Shown: in pieces, positions 10,269 through 20,898 of the stretch
Position numbering within the stretch: position 1 is the stretch's first letter
Layout: every line of letters starts with the position of its first letter
From: Lichtheimia corymbifera B2541
Lineage: Eukaryota; Mucoromycota; Mucoromycetes; Mucorales; Lichtheimiaceae
Assembly (NCBI GenBank): GCA_000697475.1
Contig: JNEU01000920.1
Coordinates: 1 to 41,461 of the forward strand
DNA length: 41,461 nucleotides
Direction: 5' to 3'
Program-made: the position numbers and the translations under genes
The notes under the pieces: generated by a model
The model's database searches: none
The model's input: only the letters and a program-made list of their open reading frames with translations
Told to the model about the DNA's origin: nothing

Positions 10269-10610
10269 ACCCCGATAGAGCCAAAGATGCAGAAGGACTC
10301 AATTGTGTCACAAAGCCTATGGGCATAGGGTCAAATCTTATTGGTAGAAAGTGCATAATATGACGATGATGATTTTGAGGCTGAGGGGTTTCTGATTGCT
10401 GCGGGTGGGGGTCATTACAATCACTTCACCACATCCGGCAGGTTGGCTCACGCGCTAACTCATTATGAATAACAACCTTATGCCAGGTTCCCATCACATC
10501 ACTCATAGCGTAATGCTGCTGCGGTAAGTGGTGTTTGCAGGCACATGGTTACGCCGCGGGTACCCCAAGGGACCCCCTTATATGGCTGCTGCGGCAATGC
10601 ATGAAGGGGT

Positions 10611-10624
10611 TATATATATATAAA
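10611..10624 (+). promoter_or_regulatory. TATA box of the gene at 10691
   Basis: A run tatatatatataaa lies about 70 nt before the ATG at 10691 and is followed by a T/C-rich leader. An upstream in-frame ATG at 10601 lies before the TATA box. This argues that 10691 is the true start. Confidence 0.55.
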
Positions 10625-10690
10625 CGATCAACCAGAGAGCACCACAAACACGTTCACATAAATTCTTTGTTTCTTTATTCTTTCTTTCTT

Positions 10691-12028
10691 ATGCCTACTT
10701 CACTCTACGCTCTACCTTTTGCCGAATGCAAGTCCACTGTTGACCATGACACGACTGCGAATGGTGATGTGTGGGTGAATGACCTTGATGACTTTCCACC
10801 GCTTTCACTCAAGCCAGCATCTGCACCTTGTTCCGATTCGCCATCCAGCTCATCTACTACGACGACTACTTGCAGCAACAAGGACAAGGGATTACGGATA
10901 CATCGAGAATGGGAAGTTGTTCAAGGGATCGAGTTCTCCAGCCACACTGAGGATGATTGGGAAGATATCGACTACAGCACGACTGTGCCACAGGGATCCT
11001 TTGCTTCTATTGCTGCCAAAGCATGTGTGGATCATGACCAGACTATTCCAGTGGACAAGTTTCTTGTATGGCCAAAACGACGACAATGCAAACGACGACA
11101 GCGCAATGCTGTACACGAGGAACAATCAGCGGATGATGATGATGAATGTGATGATCTTGGCACTTTTATGTATGATGCGCACAAAGCACAATCACGCAAG
11201 GCTGCACGAAGAGTACCGTACATGCAGCGACGACGAAGACAACTATTTGATGTGATTATCCGTCGACATGTACAGACGCTATCTCAGGAACAAGCTCAAT
11301 ACAAGGCACGTCGCGAGAAGGATGAGCGAGATATTGCAGCAATTGAAATGATGCGTCACAAAGCAAATGAACAACATCATGCTCTCACCTTTATTACGTT
11401 ACCTACACCACACACCAACAAACTGGCTCTCTACCGTTCTTTGCTCATTTATGAGCTTCGTCATCGTGGCCTTATTCCCAAGAATGTCAAGTCTCCTATG
11501 CGACCCAAACCACAAAGGACGACAAAGAACACAAAGAAAAAGAACAAGCAGGAGCTGGATGATGATCAAGTGCTTCAAAAGCTGATTGATAAGGGTCAAA
11601 TTCCCCATTATGACTACGATCACCTCAACAATCGACGTATCCTTGGTATTTTGGCGAGTGGCATTCACCTGCAGGTCAATGGGAACAAAAAGATCAACAC
11701 CAAAAACTCACGGGAGGTGCTGGATTACGTGATATCACATTTTGCAATGCAAGACTACTACTTTTGTTACTATAATCGTGACACCTATTACACCTATCGG
11801 CGGATCCTCATGAACCTTTACAAAGACGACTACAAGAAGTTTGTGGAGGCGGAGAAGCAGCTCAACACGGCTATGGCATCCGATGATAGCGCACCCTTGA
11901 GAGCCATGTTTCGAACACTATCCAGAGATTGCTTTACACCCCGCGATAGAAACATGAGAAAACAGCTCATAGCACATCATTTTGATCAGTATAAGCAAAT
12001 GTCTCAAAACTTATCTCAGCAGCAATAA
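10691..12028 (+). CDS. Orphan nuclear-type protein, hypothetical, 445 aa
   Basis: This is a single-exon gene of unknown function. I chose ATG 10691 because the frame further upstream lies before the TATA box and 10535 is not an ATG. The N-terminal third is acidic and Ser/Thr-rich (residues about 15-100, including a TTTTTC run). A basic cluster KRRQCKRRQR at about 129-138 looks like a nuclear localisation signal. It is followed by an acidic stretch (SADDDDECDD) and a further basic patch (MQRRRRQ). The C-terminal 150 residues are rich in Lys, Tyr and charged residues (NNRRILGILASGIHL, YYFCYYNRDTYYTYRRIL) and look like a folded helical domain. No known domain is recognised. Codon use and the lack of stops over 1.3 kb support a real gene. 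Confidence 0.85.
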   Translation: MPTSLYALPFAECKSTVDHDTTANGDVWVNDLDDFPPLSLKPASAPCSDSPSSSSTTTTTCSNKDKGLRIHREWEVVQGIEFSSHTEDDWEDIDYSTTVPQGSFASIAAKACVDHDQTIPVDKFLVWPKRRQCKRRQRNAVHEEQSADDDDECDDLGTFMYDAHKAQSRKAARRVPYMQRRRRQLFDVIIRRHVQTLSQEQAQYKARREKDERDIAAIEMMRHKANEQHHALTFITLPTPHTNKLALYRSLLIYELRHRGLIPKNVKSPMRPKPQRTTKNTKKKNKQELDDDQVLQKLIDKGQIPHYDYDHLNNRRILGILASGIHLQVNGNKKINTKNSREVLDYVISHFAMQDYYFCYYNRDTYYTYRRILMNLYKDDYKKFVEAEKQLNTAMASDDSAPLRAMFRTLSRDCFTPRDRNMRKQLIAHHFDQYKQMSQNLSQQQ

Positions 12029-12433
12029 ATTGCTTATCATTCCTGCTACTGCAACCTTTCACCAGTATATTATATTATGGATCGGCTCTTGTTTGGATGA
12101 ATGGGTCTAATGACAACGACGGGTTGGTCTGGTTCACTATGATATTGAGTACCAAAGGGGGAATGGGTTTATCAACAATGTCGTCGAGCAATCCTGGTTG
12201 AAAATTGTGCAATCCGGTGCTTTGGGAACACAAGCGATCTTGCAGTTGTTGGGTCCGAATGGCACCATGACATTGTGTAACCTAGTTTGCAGAGATACCT
12301 AGTAACCCCATCTCGATCTCGATTATGCTCGCTAGTGCACGTATCTCATCAAGGTGAGAAATGCAAACCTGATGGTACTACCACAAAAGCATTGGTCTAA
12401 TATCGCAAGAATGACACCATCTTGCTCATGTAG

Positions 12434-12443
12434 GTATAAAAGA
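12434..12443 (+). promoter_or_regulatory. TATA box of the MFS transporter gene
   Basis: The sequence gtataaaaga lies about 85 nt upstream of the ATG at 12523 and is followed by a purine-rich leader. It matches a TATAAA core at a plausible distance. Two TTATCA (TGATAA) sites near 12033 and 12168 could be GATA-factor sites, but this is weak. Confidence 0.55.
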
Positions 12444-12522
12444 GAGAGAATACAATGGCGACAGAGGAGGAGTAGTGAATGCTTCATTGTCCTTGTCATC
12501 ATACATAACAAGTATTATCCTC

Positions 12523-14386
12523 ATGGCCGATACCAAGACCACCACAACCACCCCGGATACCGTGTCCATCAAGGATTCCGTTTTGCTCGATACACAACCA
12601 TCCAAGGCATCATCCGTTACTATCACAACAGCTGAGATCAAAGACCCACGGCTCAAGGATGAGATGTATGATAGCAAGCTGGAATGGACCGAAAAAGAAG
12701 AGAACGAGGTGCGACGGATATTGGATATTCGTCTAATGCCGTTTATCTTACTCATGTCATTTGTGCTCAACATGGATCGCACCAATATATGTACGTGTTC
12801 TCTTGGGTTGTATTGGAGCTCTTACTAACGATTGTTCTTTAAATGCAGCAAACGCTATTTCCGATAACCTTGCAGAAGATCTTGGCTTTAACAATGACGG
12901 TGTCAATCTCAGTATCCTTGTTTATTCCATCATCTTTACCATTTTCACCCTGCCTTCCAATCCAATTGCCAAAAGAATCGGCGCTCATTTATGGATCCCC
13001 ATTCTTATGAATTCATGGGCTATCGTCACTTGGGCACATGCATTGATCCATGTAAGTAGTAGTAAATCTTTTGCTCTTTCAGTATACTAATGCATGTCAT
13101 ATCTCTAGGATTTCGATGCATTCATGGCTGTACGTGTTTTGATTGCTGTCACTGAAGCTGGATTTATCCCTGCATGTCTCACCTACTTGACGGGATGGTA
13201 CAAGACCAAGGAACTTGCTACACGACTTGCCTACTTTTGGGGTGTCCAGTCCTTTGCATCTGCATTTTCCGGATTAATCTCCTTTGGCGTGTTTCGGATG
13301 GCAGGCATTGGTGGTCTTGAGGGCTGGAAATGGTTGTTCCTGCTGGACGGGATCCTTACTCATATTGTTGGTGTTATTGCCTTGTAAGTTGACTGACCCC
13401 TTTTGATCACTCGTATGCTTTGTACTCATCCATTTTAATACACTAGCTGGTACCTTCCAGCCAAAGCAGGAAAGACACGAGGATGGTTTACTGAACGACA
13501 AGCCAAGATTGCAGCAACACGCATTATTCGTGATGACCTTAGCAAAACTGATCAACACGCACGCATCACTTGGGATGATGTCAAAGAAGCGCTTTTGGAT
13601 ACCAAAATCTGGACTCATTTAATCACCACATTCATTGCGTACGTTATTGTAATGCAACAACTTTTATATGTTGTTAACGCGACTTTATAGAATGATGCCC
13701 GGTACACCCATAGGTACCTATTTACCAAGCATCATCCGTGATGGTGGATTTTCTGTCACTACAGCCAACTTGTTGACCATTCCATCTCATATCATTGGTC
13801 TTGTATTCTCAATCATCATTGCAGCAAGCTCGGATCGCTATGGTGAAGTATGCCTTCACGCCCTTATTGGTGTTGTTTGGCAAGCTGTTGGGTATGCAGC
13901 CTTGTGGGGTATGCCAGTGGATGCGAGTCGTTGGAGCAAGTTTGCAGCAGCCACGGTCACAGCAGCAGCACCTAGTTGGCACGGCATGCACATTGCCTAC
14001 ATGTCAGCCAACCTGTCACCTGCCGGTAAACGTGCACTCGCCCTTGGTGCCATTATTGGTTCAGCCAATATTTGTGGTGTACCTGGATCCCAAATCTATA
14101 GTAAGTTTGCAACTTGAGTTGTTGTTGGCACGGCAACCTATATTCATCATCATCATACCACATAGGCGCATCAGATGCTCCAAGATATCTACGTGGCAAC
14201 ATGATTTGCGTCGTTCTCAACATTGTGGCTGCTTTCCTCTTTTTGTTTCAACGATTCCGATACGATCTCACAAATCGATGGCGCAACCGCAAGTGGAATA
14301 ACATGTCGGAGGAACAAAAACTGCATTACCTCAAGACCACAAAGCATAAGGGAAGTAATCGTCTCGACTACCGATTCAGAATTTAG
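12523..14386 (+). CDS. MFS transporter, allantoate/nicotinate permease (Dal5/Tna1) type
   Basis: The spliced model 12523-12790, 12849-13051, 13109-13383, 13447-13638, 13691-14100 and 14166-14386 gives 522 residues, typical of the anion:cation symporter branch of the major facilitator superfamily. A hydrophilic N-terminal tail of ~85 residues leads into helix 1 (RLMPFILLMSFVLNMDRTNI). The split motif DRTNI-SNAISDNL after it is the family hallmark. Further matches are VRVLIAVTEAGFIPACLTYL with a WY segment, FLLDGI, the central loop WYLPAKAGKTRGWFTERQA, and the C-terminal half beginning PGTPIGTYLPSII. It should sit in the plasma membrane and import a small organic anion such as a vitamin, an ureide or a carboxylate; the substrate cannot be read from sequence. 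GTG 12475 in the same frame is not used. All splice phases agree. Confidence 0.92.
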
Positions 14387-15891
14387 TCATATATCATTGT
14401 AGCAATATCCTAATCTCCATTCTTGTATAATAATATCTTTTGTAAGCTCTGATTGTTTCAGCTGTGCTGACTTGAATACTTTGTTGGCCTGTCATTGTGT
14501 GATCACCATTGTACAACGTGGTCCGTGCGACCGTTTCTTTTTCTTTTGAACATCGTATGGATAAGCATCCCAACTAAATGGCTTGCTATTTGAGTATTTG
14601 CTACTATGTTATCTGCTACATACATATAGGTATAAGACAATCCTCCTTTCATCAGCGTTGTCAGGCAACATTCAATATGCTTGACCTCTCATTAGAACAC
14701 AGCACTCGGGTCACCATGATGTTATTTGCCATATGGTGAGAGAGAAGCTTTTACATATGCCAAAGAAATCGTTCAGTAAGCTATAACTGACGTAACTTCG
14801 ACTATAACTGCTATCATCATACCTCGTTCCTCAGTAACGATCTTCTATTTGGAACATTTTTATTGCCGCCGATTAAAGTACGCTTGTTTCTTGGTAAAAA
14901 AGCTTACGTTATGATGATCAATCATAAGGAACTTTATTCAATAGCTCCTCGACAAAAGCCATAGTTACACTCACAAAGCAGCCAGTTATATGTTGCATCT
15001 CATACTTTAAGCGCACATCCCAACGCTGATATATAGAGAATGCTCATGGGGATCCTGAAGACGATACACGCATAGCATTCCTTTGAATGATCACCCGAAA
15101 CATTTTGTGGGGGAGGAGCATTCTGGGTTACAAAGTTTATGAAGGCCGTGCATATCTTTTTCGGGCATAGTCTATCAGCTTCGATGGTTGCTACGTAGAT
15201 CAATCTTCCGCTTGTCCTTTGTTTTGTGTAATGGTGATGATGCACGATGGTAGAGTGTCATGTCCATGATCGAATACGCCTCTTGTCAATCTACTGGATT
15301 GCAGCTAGCTACATCATCCCAATACAACATTGAGCTACTGATATCCAGGTTCAGCAAAGAGAGAAGGAACAGCTATATTTCGTTTACACAACACCAATTC
15401 AAACTTGTGTATATGAGCAGCAGCATTACGTCAGATTTTCATCAACCAATTTTGCCGAGATCAAAGGGTTCAGGGTCTCCTACAGGGTGTGCTGTGGTCA
15501 CGCCATCTTTTTTGTATTAAATGCTACATCACCCACACATACATAGCAGTAGTAGTACTGTCATTGGCCCATGCAACATTGTTCCGGTGGGTGGGCTCTT
15601 GCTACTATGTGTGTATAATGGAGTAAAAGCATTACCCCCTTAAATGGTTACGTGATGCTGCAAACGGAAGAAATTCAGCCAACGGGTACGGCTTATGGTA
15701 ATCTGTACTGCCCTGAAACATCCGCCCGGCAGCCAGTCAAAGTAAATTGCATGACATAGTGAAACCAAGATGCTGCAAAAAAAGTATTGGGAAAGAATTC
15801 CCGAAACGGCAACAGCTGTATGCATGGAAAAAAAGAAGGTCGCGCTGGAGTGTGGCGATCTTTTTGTCCCCCAAACCTACAGCAGGCTAGG
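14387..15891. other. Intergenic region between the MFS and RGS-FAD genes
   Basis: This holds the 3' end of the MFS gene and the promoter side of the next gene. Frames of up to 86 codons occur on both strands without splice support or recognisable motifs. I see no RNA gene. The last 300 bp carry the upstream region of the gene at 16033. Confidence 0.4.
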
Positions 15892-15901
15892 TATATATAA
15901 G
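15892..15901 (+). promoter_or_regulatory. TATA box of the RGS-FAD oxidoreductase gene
   Basis: The sequence tatatataag is followed by a strongly T/C-rich leader from about 15925 to 16010 and the ATG at 16033. This is the same promoter layout as the other plus-strand genes here. Confidence 0.55.
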
Positions 15902-16032
15902 AAGCGACATGCATCAAATAGTTCAAGGTTCCCCCCCCTTCTTTTTCTCCCTCATTTTTCGTTTACACCCTCATTGTTCATCCCTCTCCTCTCATCCCGT
16001 TAGAAATAACAAATTCTTTGTTATCCGACAAT

Positions 16033-18143
16033 ATGGTGTCGCCAATGCAAAGTCTACTTTCCGACCCAAAATTACTGCAAGAATTTAAAACCTTCCTTGA
16101 CGAGCACTCTCATGGTGATGAACTGAAGAATGATTTAATCTTTGTGGAAGCTATGACACAGCTCCATCACGAAAGCGATTCGAAAAAGATTGAGTCATTG
16201 ATGCATAGGTAAAATAAAGAGCCAAGGTGTTCGTTTTTTAGTTGAGCTCATTGTGTGTTGTTAAAATAGAATTTACAAGACCTTCCTTGCCCCTGATGCA
16301 ACCTTGCCACTCACCCATGTGTCTACCGGCAAGCAAGTAAAGCGTGATTTACGGTCGCTTGCTTGGAGTATCTTGGGTCAAGAAGATGTCACCGATGTTC
16401 TCAAGGACACGGAAGACCAAGTGGAAACCAAAATGGTAAGGATGGTCTTCCCTAAGCATTTAAGAAAAGATGCTCATTTACAATGAATTCAGATGCATAT
16501 GATTAAAGAATTTGAGCAATACAAGGGAATGAATATAAGGTAAGAACCATGCTTTCATAATAAAATACCATTGCTTATGTTCTGGTTGTCATAGGCAATC
16601 ACTAGAGCCAACAGAAGAACTGCAACCCTATAAAGTACGAGTTGTCATCGTTGGTGGTGGATTTACAGTAAGTATCATCATCATCTTCTTTTTTACATGT
16701 CGAGATATTTAAAGTTGGGTTCATGATCATTAGGGATTTACTGTTGCATCCATCTTGGATCGCATGCCCTTATTTCACGTCACGTTGATTGACACAAAAG
16801 GTAAGCGCCATGCATGAATGTGCTGTTTTGTTGTGAAACCGTTGCAGCTAATACTGAAGGTCATGATTTAGCTTGCTTCGAGTACACGCCTGGGATCGTA
16901 AAACGTATTGTCCATCCTGAAGACAATGAATCTGATGCTTTACGGGTGCGCCATGATTCCTATGTACGCAACGGCAGAGTTATTATTGGTTATGCTGAAG
17001 GAATTTGTAATAATGCAACCTCCATTCGCGTTAATGGTGAAAAGGTGAGCTGCTGCATGTGCATGCCAACAATAAGAAAAACAGCTGATATGTGTATATA
17101 GATCTTTTTTGAATACCTCCTGATTGCCACCGGCAGCTCATATACCTCGGATCTCAAGTCCACCGATCCTTCTTATATTTACCGATTATCTGGTCTGCAT
17201 CAAGTGAGCCATGATTTGGCCAAAGCCAAGCGCGTCTTGATTGTGGGTGGTGGCCTAGTGGGTTGTGAACTGGCCATTGAAATTGCAGAAACATGGCCTG
17301 AAAAGCATATTACCCTGGTGGAATCGCATCCCATCCTCGTCCATCGCGCAAAGCAACCACAGCAAGACAAAGTTAGATCATTCCTAAGCGATGAACTTGG
17401 CGTGGAAGTCGTATGTGACGAGCGTATCACCGATGTAGGCGAAGGCGAGTATATGGGTACCAGCGGACGCATATACAAGGATTATGACAAGGTGTTTATG
17501 GCGACAGGTACACGTCCACAAGGCCGTCTTTTGCTCAGTGGCAGCAGCAATCTTGATTCCTGTGTCGATTCCTATGGTCGTATCATGGTCAAGCCAACAT
17601 TGCAAATTGATCATCCTGAATACACACATATTTTTGCTGGCGGTGATGTGACAAATGTCAAGGAGGAGAAGACTGGTTATGCTGCTACCCTTGCTGGTGT
17701 GTGTATTGCTCGCAATATTTGTCGTATGTGCAAAGGCAAGAAACCCCTTCATCAAGGCGCCAAAGGCACACTACCAGCACCTGATCAACCATTATCCAGC
17801 TTGCTCGTTGATATGAATGAAAACCATCGAAGGCGTAAGTTTATATATACGGTCATTACGTAACATGATATTCATGGATGATGTCCTTTCAATAGGGAAA
17901 AACATGGACAAGATCAAAAAGTACCTTGGATTCCTCAACCCCACATGGGCAGCACTCAAGTGCTATGACGAGCAAGAATATCTTCAAATGGTTCAAGGCG
18001 AATCAAGTCCCATGACACAGCCTTTTGGCCGTTTACCCCGTACCCTTTGTAAACATCCTACACATCGTAACCGATTCCGGAAATCTGCATCCTTCCTTTG
18101 TCTTGATAGAGAAAATTTACATCCAAATAGAGACTGCAAGTAA
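16033..18143 (+). CDS. RGS domain fused to AIF/FSP1-type FAD-NAD(P)H oxidoreductase
   Basis: Eight exons (16033-16208, 16270-16435, 16493-16539, 16595-16667, 16734-16800, 16848-17044, 17102-17834, 17896-18143) encode 568 residues. Residues ~6-128 look like a Regulator of G-protein Signalling domain: LLSDPKLLQEFKTFLDEHS, NDLIFVEAMTQL, a helix ending HRIYKTFLAP, then KQVKRDLRS and a final helix MHMIKEFEQY. From ~143 a two-dinucleotide-domain flavoprotein follows. It has a first Rossmann motif VRVVIVGGGFTGFTVA (144-159), LLIATGSS, a second Rossmann motif RVLIVGGGLVGCELA (286-300), VFMATGTRPQG and IFAGGDVT (about 419-426), as in AIFM2/AMID proteins. The flavoprotein part would oxidise NAD(P)H, and the RGS part would bind a G-alpha subunit. 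The join lies within exons 3-4, and every phase agrees. The classic RGS EN pair appears as ND, so GAP activity is uncertain. Confidence 0.88.
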
Positions 18144-18295
18144 CATTCTATGTTGAATTGTGGGCGTGTATACTTTATTGAATGACAAGTGGTGGTGTGA
18201 AAATAGTGAATGCTGGGATGAGTATGATTACTTTTGATAAAAAAAAAGATTGGATGCAAAAATAAAAATGGGGCGTGCGTGCGTGCGTGAGATAA

Positions 18296-19628
18296 CTACA
18301 AATCATCGTAACTGGTCAATGCACGACCGACCGGCGGTTGGGTATTGAGGTCTTCTCCTAAGGCATCAAGGTTAGCACGGGTAGTGATGATGATGATAAC
18401 GTCCATATCAGTAATACCTGATGCAGCTAGGGACAGCATATCCCGACTTGCTGGATAACTCTGCATTTCTTCTTTTGCGAGATTGCCATCTATTGAAAGT
18501 CCGTGTTAATATGGAAATGTTCCATACTTATTTCCAAATCCTTTACCTTCATCCGTCCAAGGCACATTCCCGAATCCGACTTGGTTACGCTCGGGTATTT
18601 TCGCCCGGTTGACTATGAGTGGTTGATTAATTCTCAGCTTGTGTGCTTACATGAAACAACAACTCACCTTTGATATTTCTCGAACCCAATAGAACACCAT
18701 GCATGCCTTGAATGGCATCAAGAGCACTGGTTTTATCCTCAAAGGTGACAAATGCATAGCTATGAGAGATCTCATTAGCTTCCCCATCATCGAGTCAACA
18801 ACCACTTTTATGACATACTCTTTTCCTTCCACCATCTTGATTTCTCGTATGGACCCATAGCGGGAAAAGGCTCGTTCAAGACCGTCTCGAGATACGCCTT
18901 CCAAATCACCAATATAGACCTTTGTAGAGTAGAACTCGGTGTCAATGTATCTTCCTGCATGGTCGTATGTCTAATGAACGTGTGTAAGTCATCACCCATT
19001 TACATTGTTCCTTGTGTGATTATTTACATCTCGAGAACGGCCACGGTAATGATAACGTGAATCGCGGTGATAGGAGGGTCGTCGTCTTCTGCGATAGTAA
19101 TCATCGTCATCGCTCTCAGAACCGGAATAGCCGTATCGTGATGAAGATCGATGGTAGCTGCGTCTTCTACTGGTGCTACGACGTCGACGGCTGCTGCTAC
19201 GATGTCGACTCGAACTACGTCGTCGTCGATAAGGTGATGATTCTCTGTGGCGGGATCGGCGGCGACGACGTGCATAACGATCATCCTCATAGTCGTCTAT
19301 ATCGTCTTCATCATCGTACTCGCCCTCCTCTCTGGCAGGATCACGTTCACTCTTGAACTTTTGTCGTCGACGTTTGACTCTTCCAAATTCATCAAGTTCC
19401 TCTTCTTCATCCTCGCTTTCTTCTACTCGTCGCTTCTCGGCTTGGCTGACACTGCAAAACCTCGATTTAGACGCTTGTCTTTTAGCACAATGTTCTTTTC
19501 AAACACTCACGGTTGTTCGTCTTTGCAAGTCGCCTCCTTGACGTGGTCACTATCCTTGGTCTAAATCGTGTGTTAAAAGTCTTGCCATTGAATAAAGAAA
19601 CCAAGTTAATCGCACTCACCGAATGCAT
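18296..19628 (-). CDS. RS-rich protein with one RRM, probable splicing factor
   Basis: Seven exons on the minus strand (19628-19620, 19560-19511, 19451-19028, 18970-18819, 18759-18668, 18612-18547, 18489-18296) give 328 residues. The first coding exon is only nine bases (M-H-S) and is preceded in frame by a stop. After an acidic, Lys-rich start comes LDEFGRVKRRRQKF, then an acidic DDEDDIDDYEDD stretch and an Arg/Ser-rich block (about 85-150; RRRRSSSRHRSSSRRRRS). An RNA recognition motif follows at ~178-247, with RNP2 KVYIGDL and RNP1 DYAFVTFED. The tail of ~75 residues is not recognised. The layout suggests a nuclear pre-mRNA splicing or processing factor. It is convergent with the FAD gene (152 bp apart) and 159 bp downstream of the cofactor B gene. 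Confidence 0.82.
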
Positions 19629-19787
19629 TTAACAAACTTTTTTTTTCTGTGCTGGAAAGCTCTCTCTTCCACTTGCTGCATATTCCGTTACAACCCAAAA
19701 ATGCTCGTGACTGTTTGATCTCGGACATTCCCTCATCTGACAACATTTTCACTCGTAGTACGATAGAAACAGAATCTGATTTTATTA

Positions 19788-20765
19788 TTACATCTCCTCT
19801 AGCTCATCATCCGTTGCCATGAGATCTTCTTCAGGGAAATCACCGACAGTAACCTTGGAGGGTCGAACAAAAGCACCGTACTTGGGAGGACATGTAAAGT
19901 AACGCACACCTTGGACACTGCCATCATTCTTGCCCAATGGCTCATCGTACTGAATGCCTACCCACAATCCAGATTGGAACTCGGTGGTGCCTATCATAAT
20001 CCCCATTTTAGCTATACAGCATCCACCATGAATATACATATATATAAGACTTACCCAAAAACCGAATACATCCACGACGTTTCACCTCTGAAGAATCCGC
20101 TGATAATTGTACTTCACATCGATCACCCAACTTCATCTTGCTAAATGCTTCCTCATTTTGCTTTTCCAACGCTTCCATTTGCTCGGCTGCTTCTTTTGAG
20201 AATCGTCCTAGTTTGTTGCGCTCTTTGAATGCACGTACGGTATCTATAGAATGGCGAGGAAAGAAATAAGCACCACGTAGTAAAAGACACCTCACTACGC
20301 TATCACCCTACCTGTGCGTTGTTTATATTCGTCCTCAGTAAGCTCGAACTTTTCAACAAGAGAAACATCCGTATACTGGTTCTTGACGCGATGCGGATTG
20401 GTATCGACAACCTATAACAACAACATGGACATGTCAGTGGAAACAAAGGGGGATGTCTTTTTATCCTCGATATCACTTACATGCAAACGCATATAATCTT
20501 CGATAGGGTATGAACCAAGCATTCGACTGTCGTCATCAATGGCTCCAACGAGGGAATCGCCTTGGTAAAGACTCAATTGTGCAGTGTCAGGAGGAATGCC
20601 AGTAATAGGCTCAAGTTTATACTAGCAAATGGTGTAAGCCAAAAGCATTCGAGTCATGAGCAACATGAAACGAACCTTGAGTTCTTGAATGGTCCATCCC
20701 TTGTCGAGACGTCTTTCAGCATTGATATTTTCGGGTGTGGTGACGATGACAGTAACGATTGACAT
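19788..20765 (-). CDS. Tubulin folding cofactor B (CAP-Gly)
   Basis: Five exons (20765-20676, 20621-20481, 20411-20312, 20243-20055, 19990-19788) encode 240 residues, very close to the usual length of this family (human 244). The N-terminal half is the ubiquitin-like domain ([10 protein letters not shown] ... [20 protein letters not shown] ... [12 protein letters not shown]). A charged helical linker follows ([18 protein letters not shown]). The C-terminal CAP-Gly domain runs from about LGDRCEVQL and includes [19 protein letters not shown], where GKNDG is the tubulin-tail-binding signature. The protein ends in the acidic motif DELEEM, which resembles the tubulin tail mimic of cofactor B. It acts in the cytoplasm with cofactor E in alpha-tubulin folding and release. 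Phases agree throughout. The neighbouring dipeptidyl peptidase gene ends 133 bp upstream on the same strand. Confidence 0.95.
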
Positions 20766-20898
20766 TTGGAGTGTGTATTGGTGAAAGGGAAACACGTGTC
20801 CTGGCAACCCCGCTCGATATCCCACATTTATGCGCACCCACTCGACATGTATAAGCTTTGATTTCCTTCTCTAGAACTTTATTCAATAAATTGATATC

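Noticed and set aside
1..10400. CRISPR-like array or prokaryotic-type islands
   Set aside because: The repeats are long palindromes or ~259-bp tandem units, without short repeats alternating with unique spacers, and the genome is eukaryotic.
10535..10690. Longer N-terminus of the orphan protein
   Set aside because: The frame begins with TTG, and its internal ATG (10601) lies before the TATA box at 10611.
12475..12522. 16-residue N-terminal extension of the MFS transporter
   Set aside because: It would start at GTG; the first ATG in frame is 12523, in a good context.
19024..19356. Plus- and minus-frame proteins opposite the RS domain (Asp/Val-rich)
   Set aside because: They are shadows of Arg/Ser codon repeats of the splicing-factor gene; the RS frame fits the splice phases and the RRM.
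19610..19744. Start of the RS/RRM gene at MLSDEG... (about 19744)
   Set aside because: After the intron-1 donor this frame would need phase 1, which runs into TAG at once in the next exon. The nine-base exon ATG CAT TCG gives a continuous frame.
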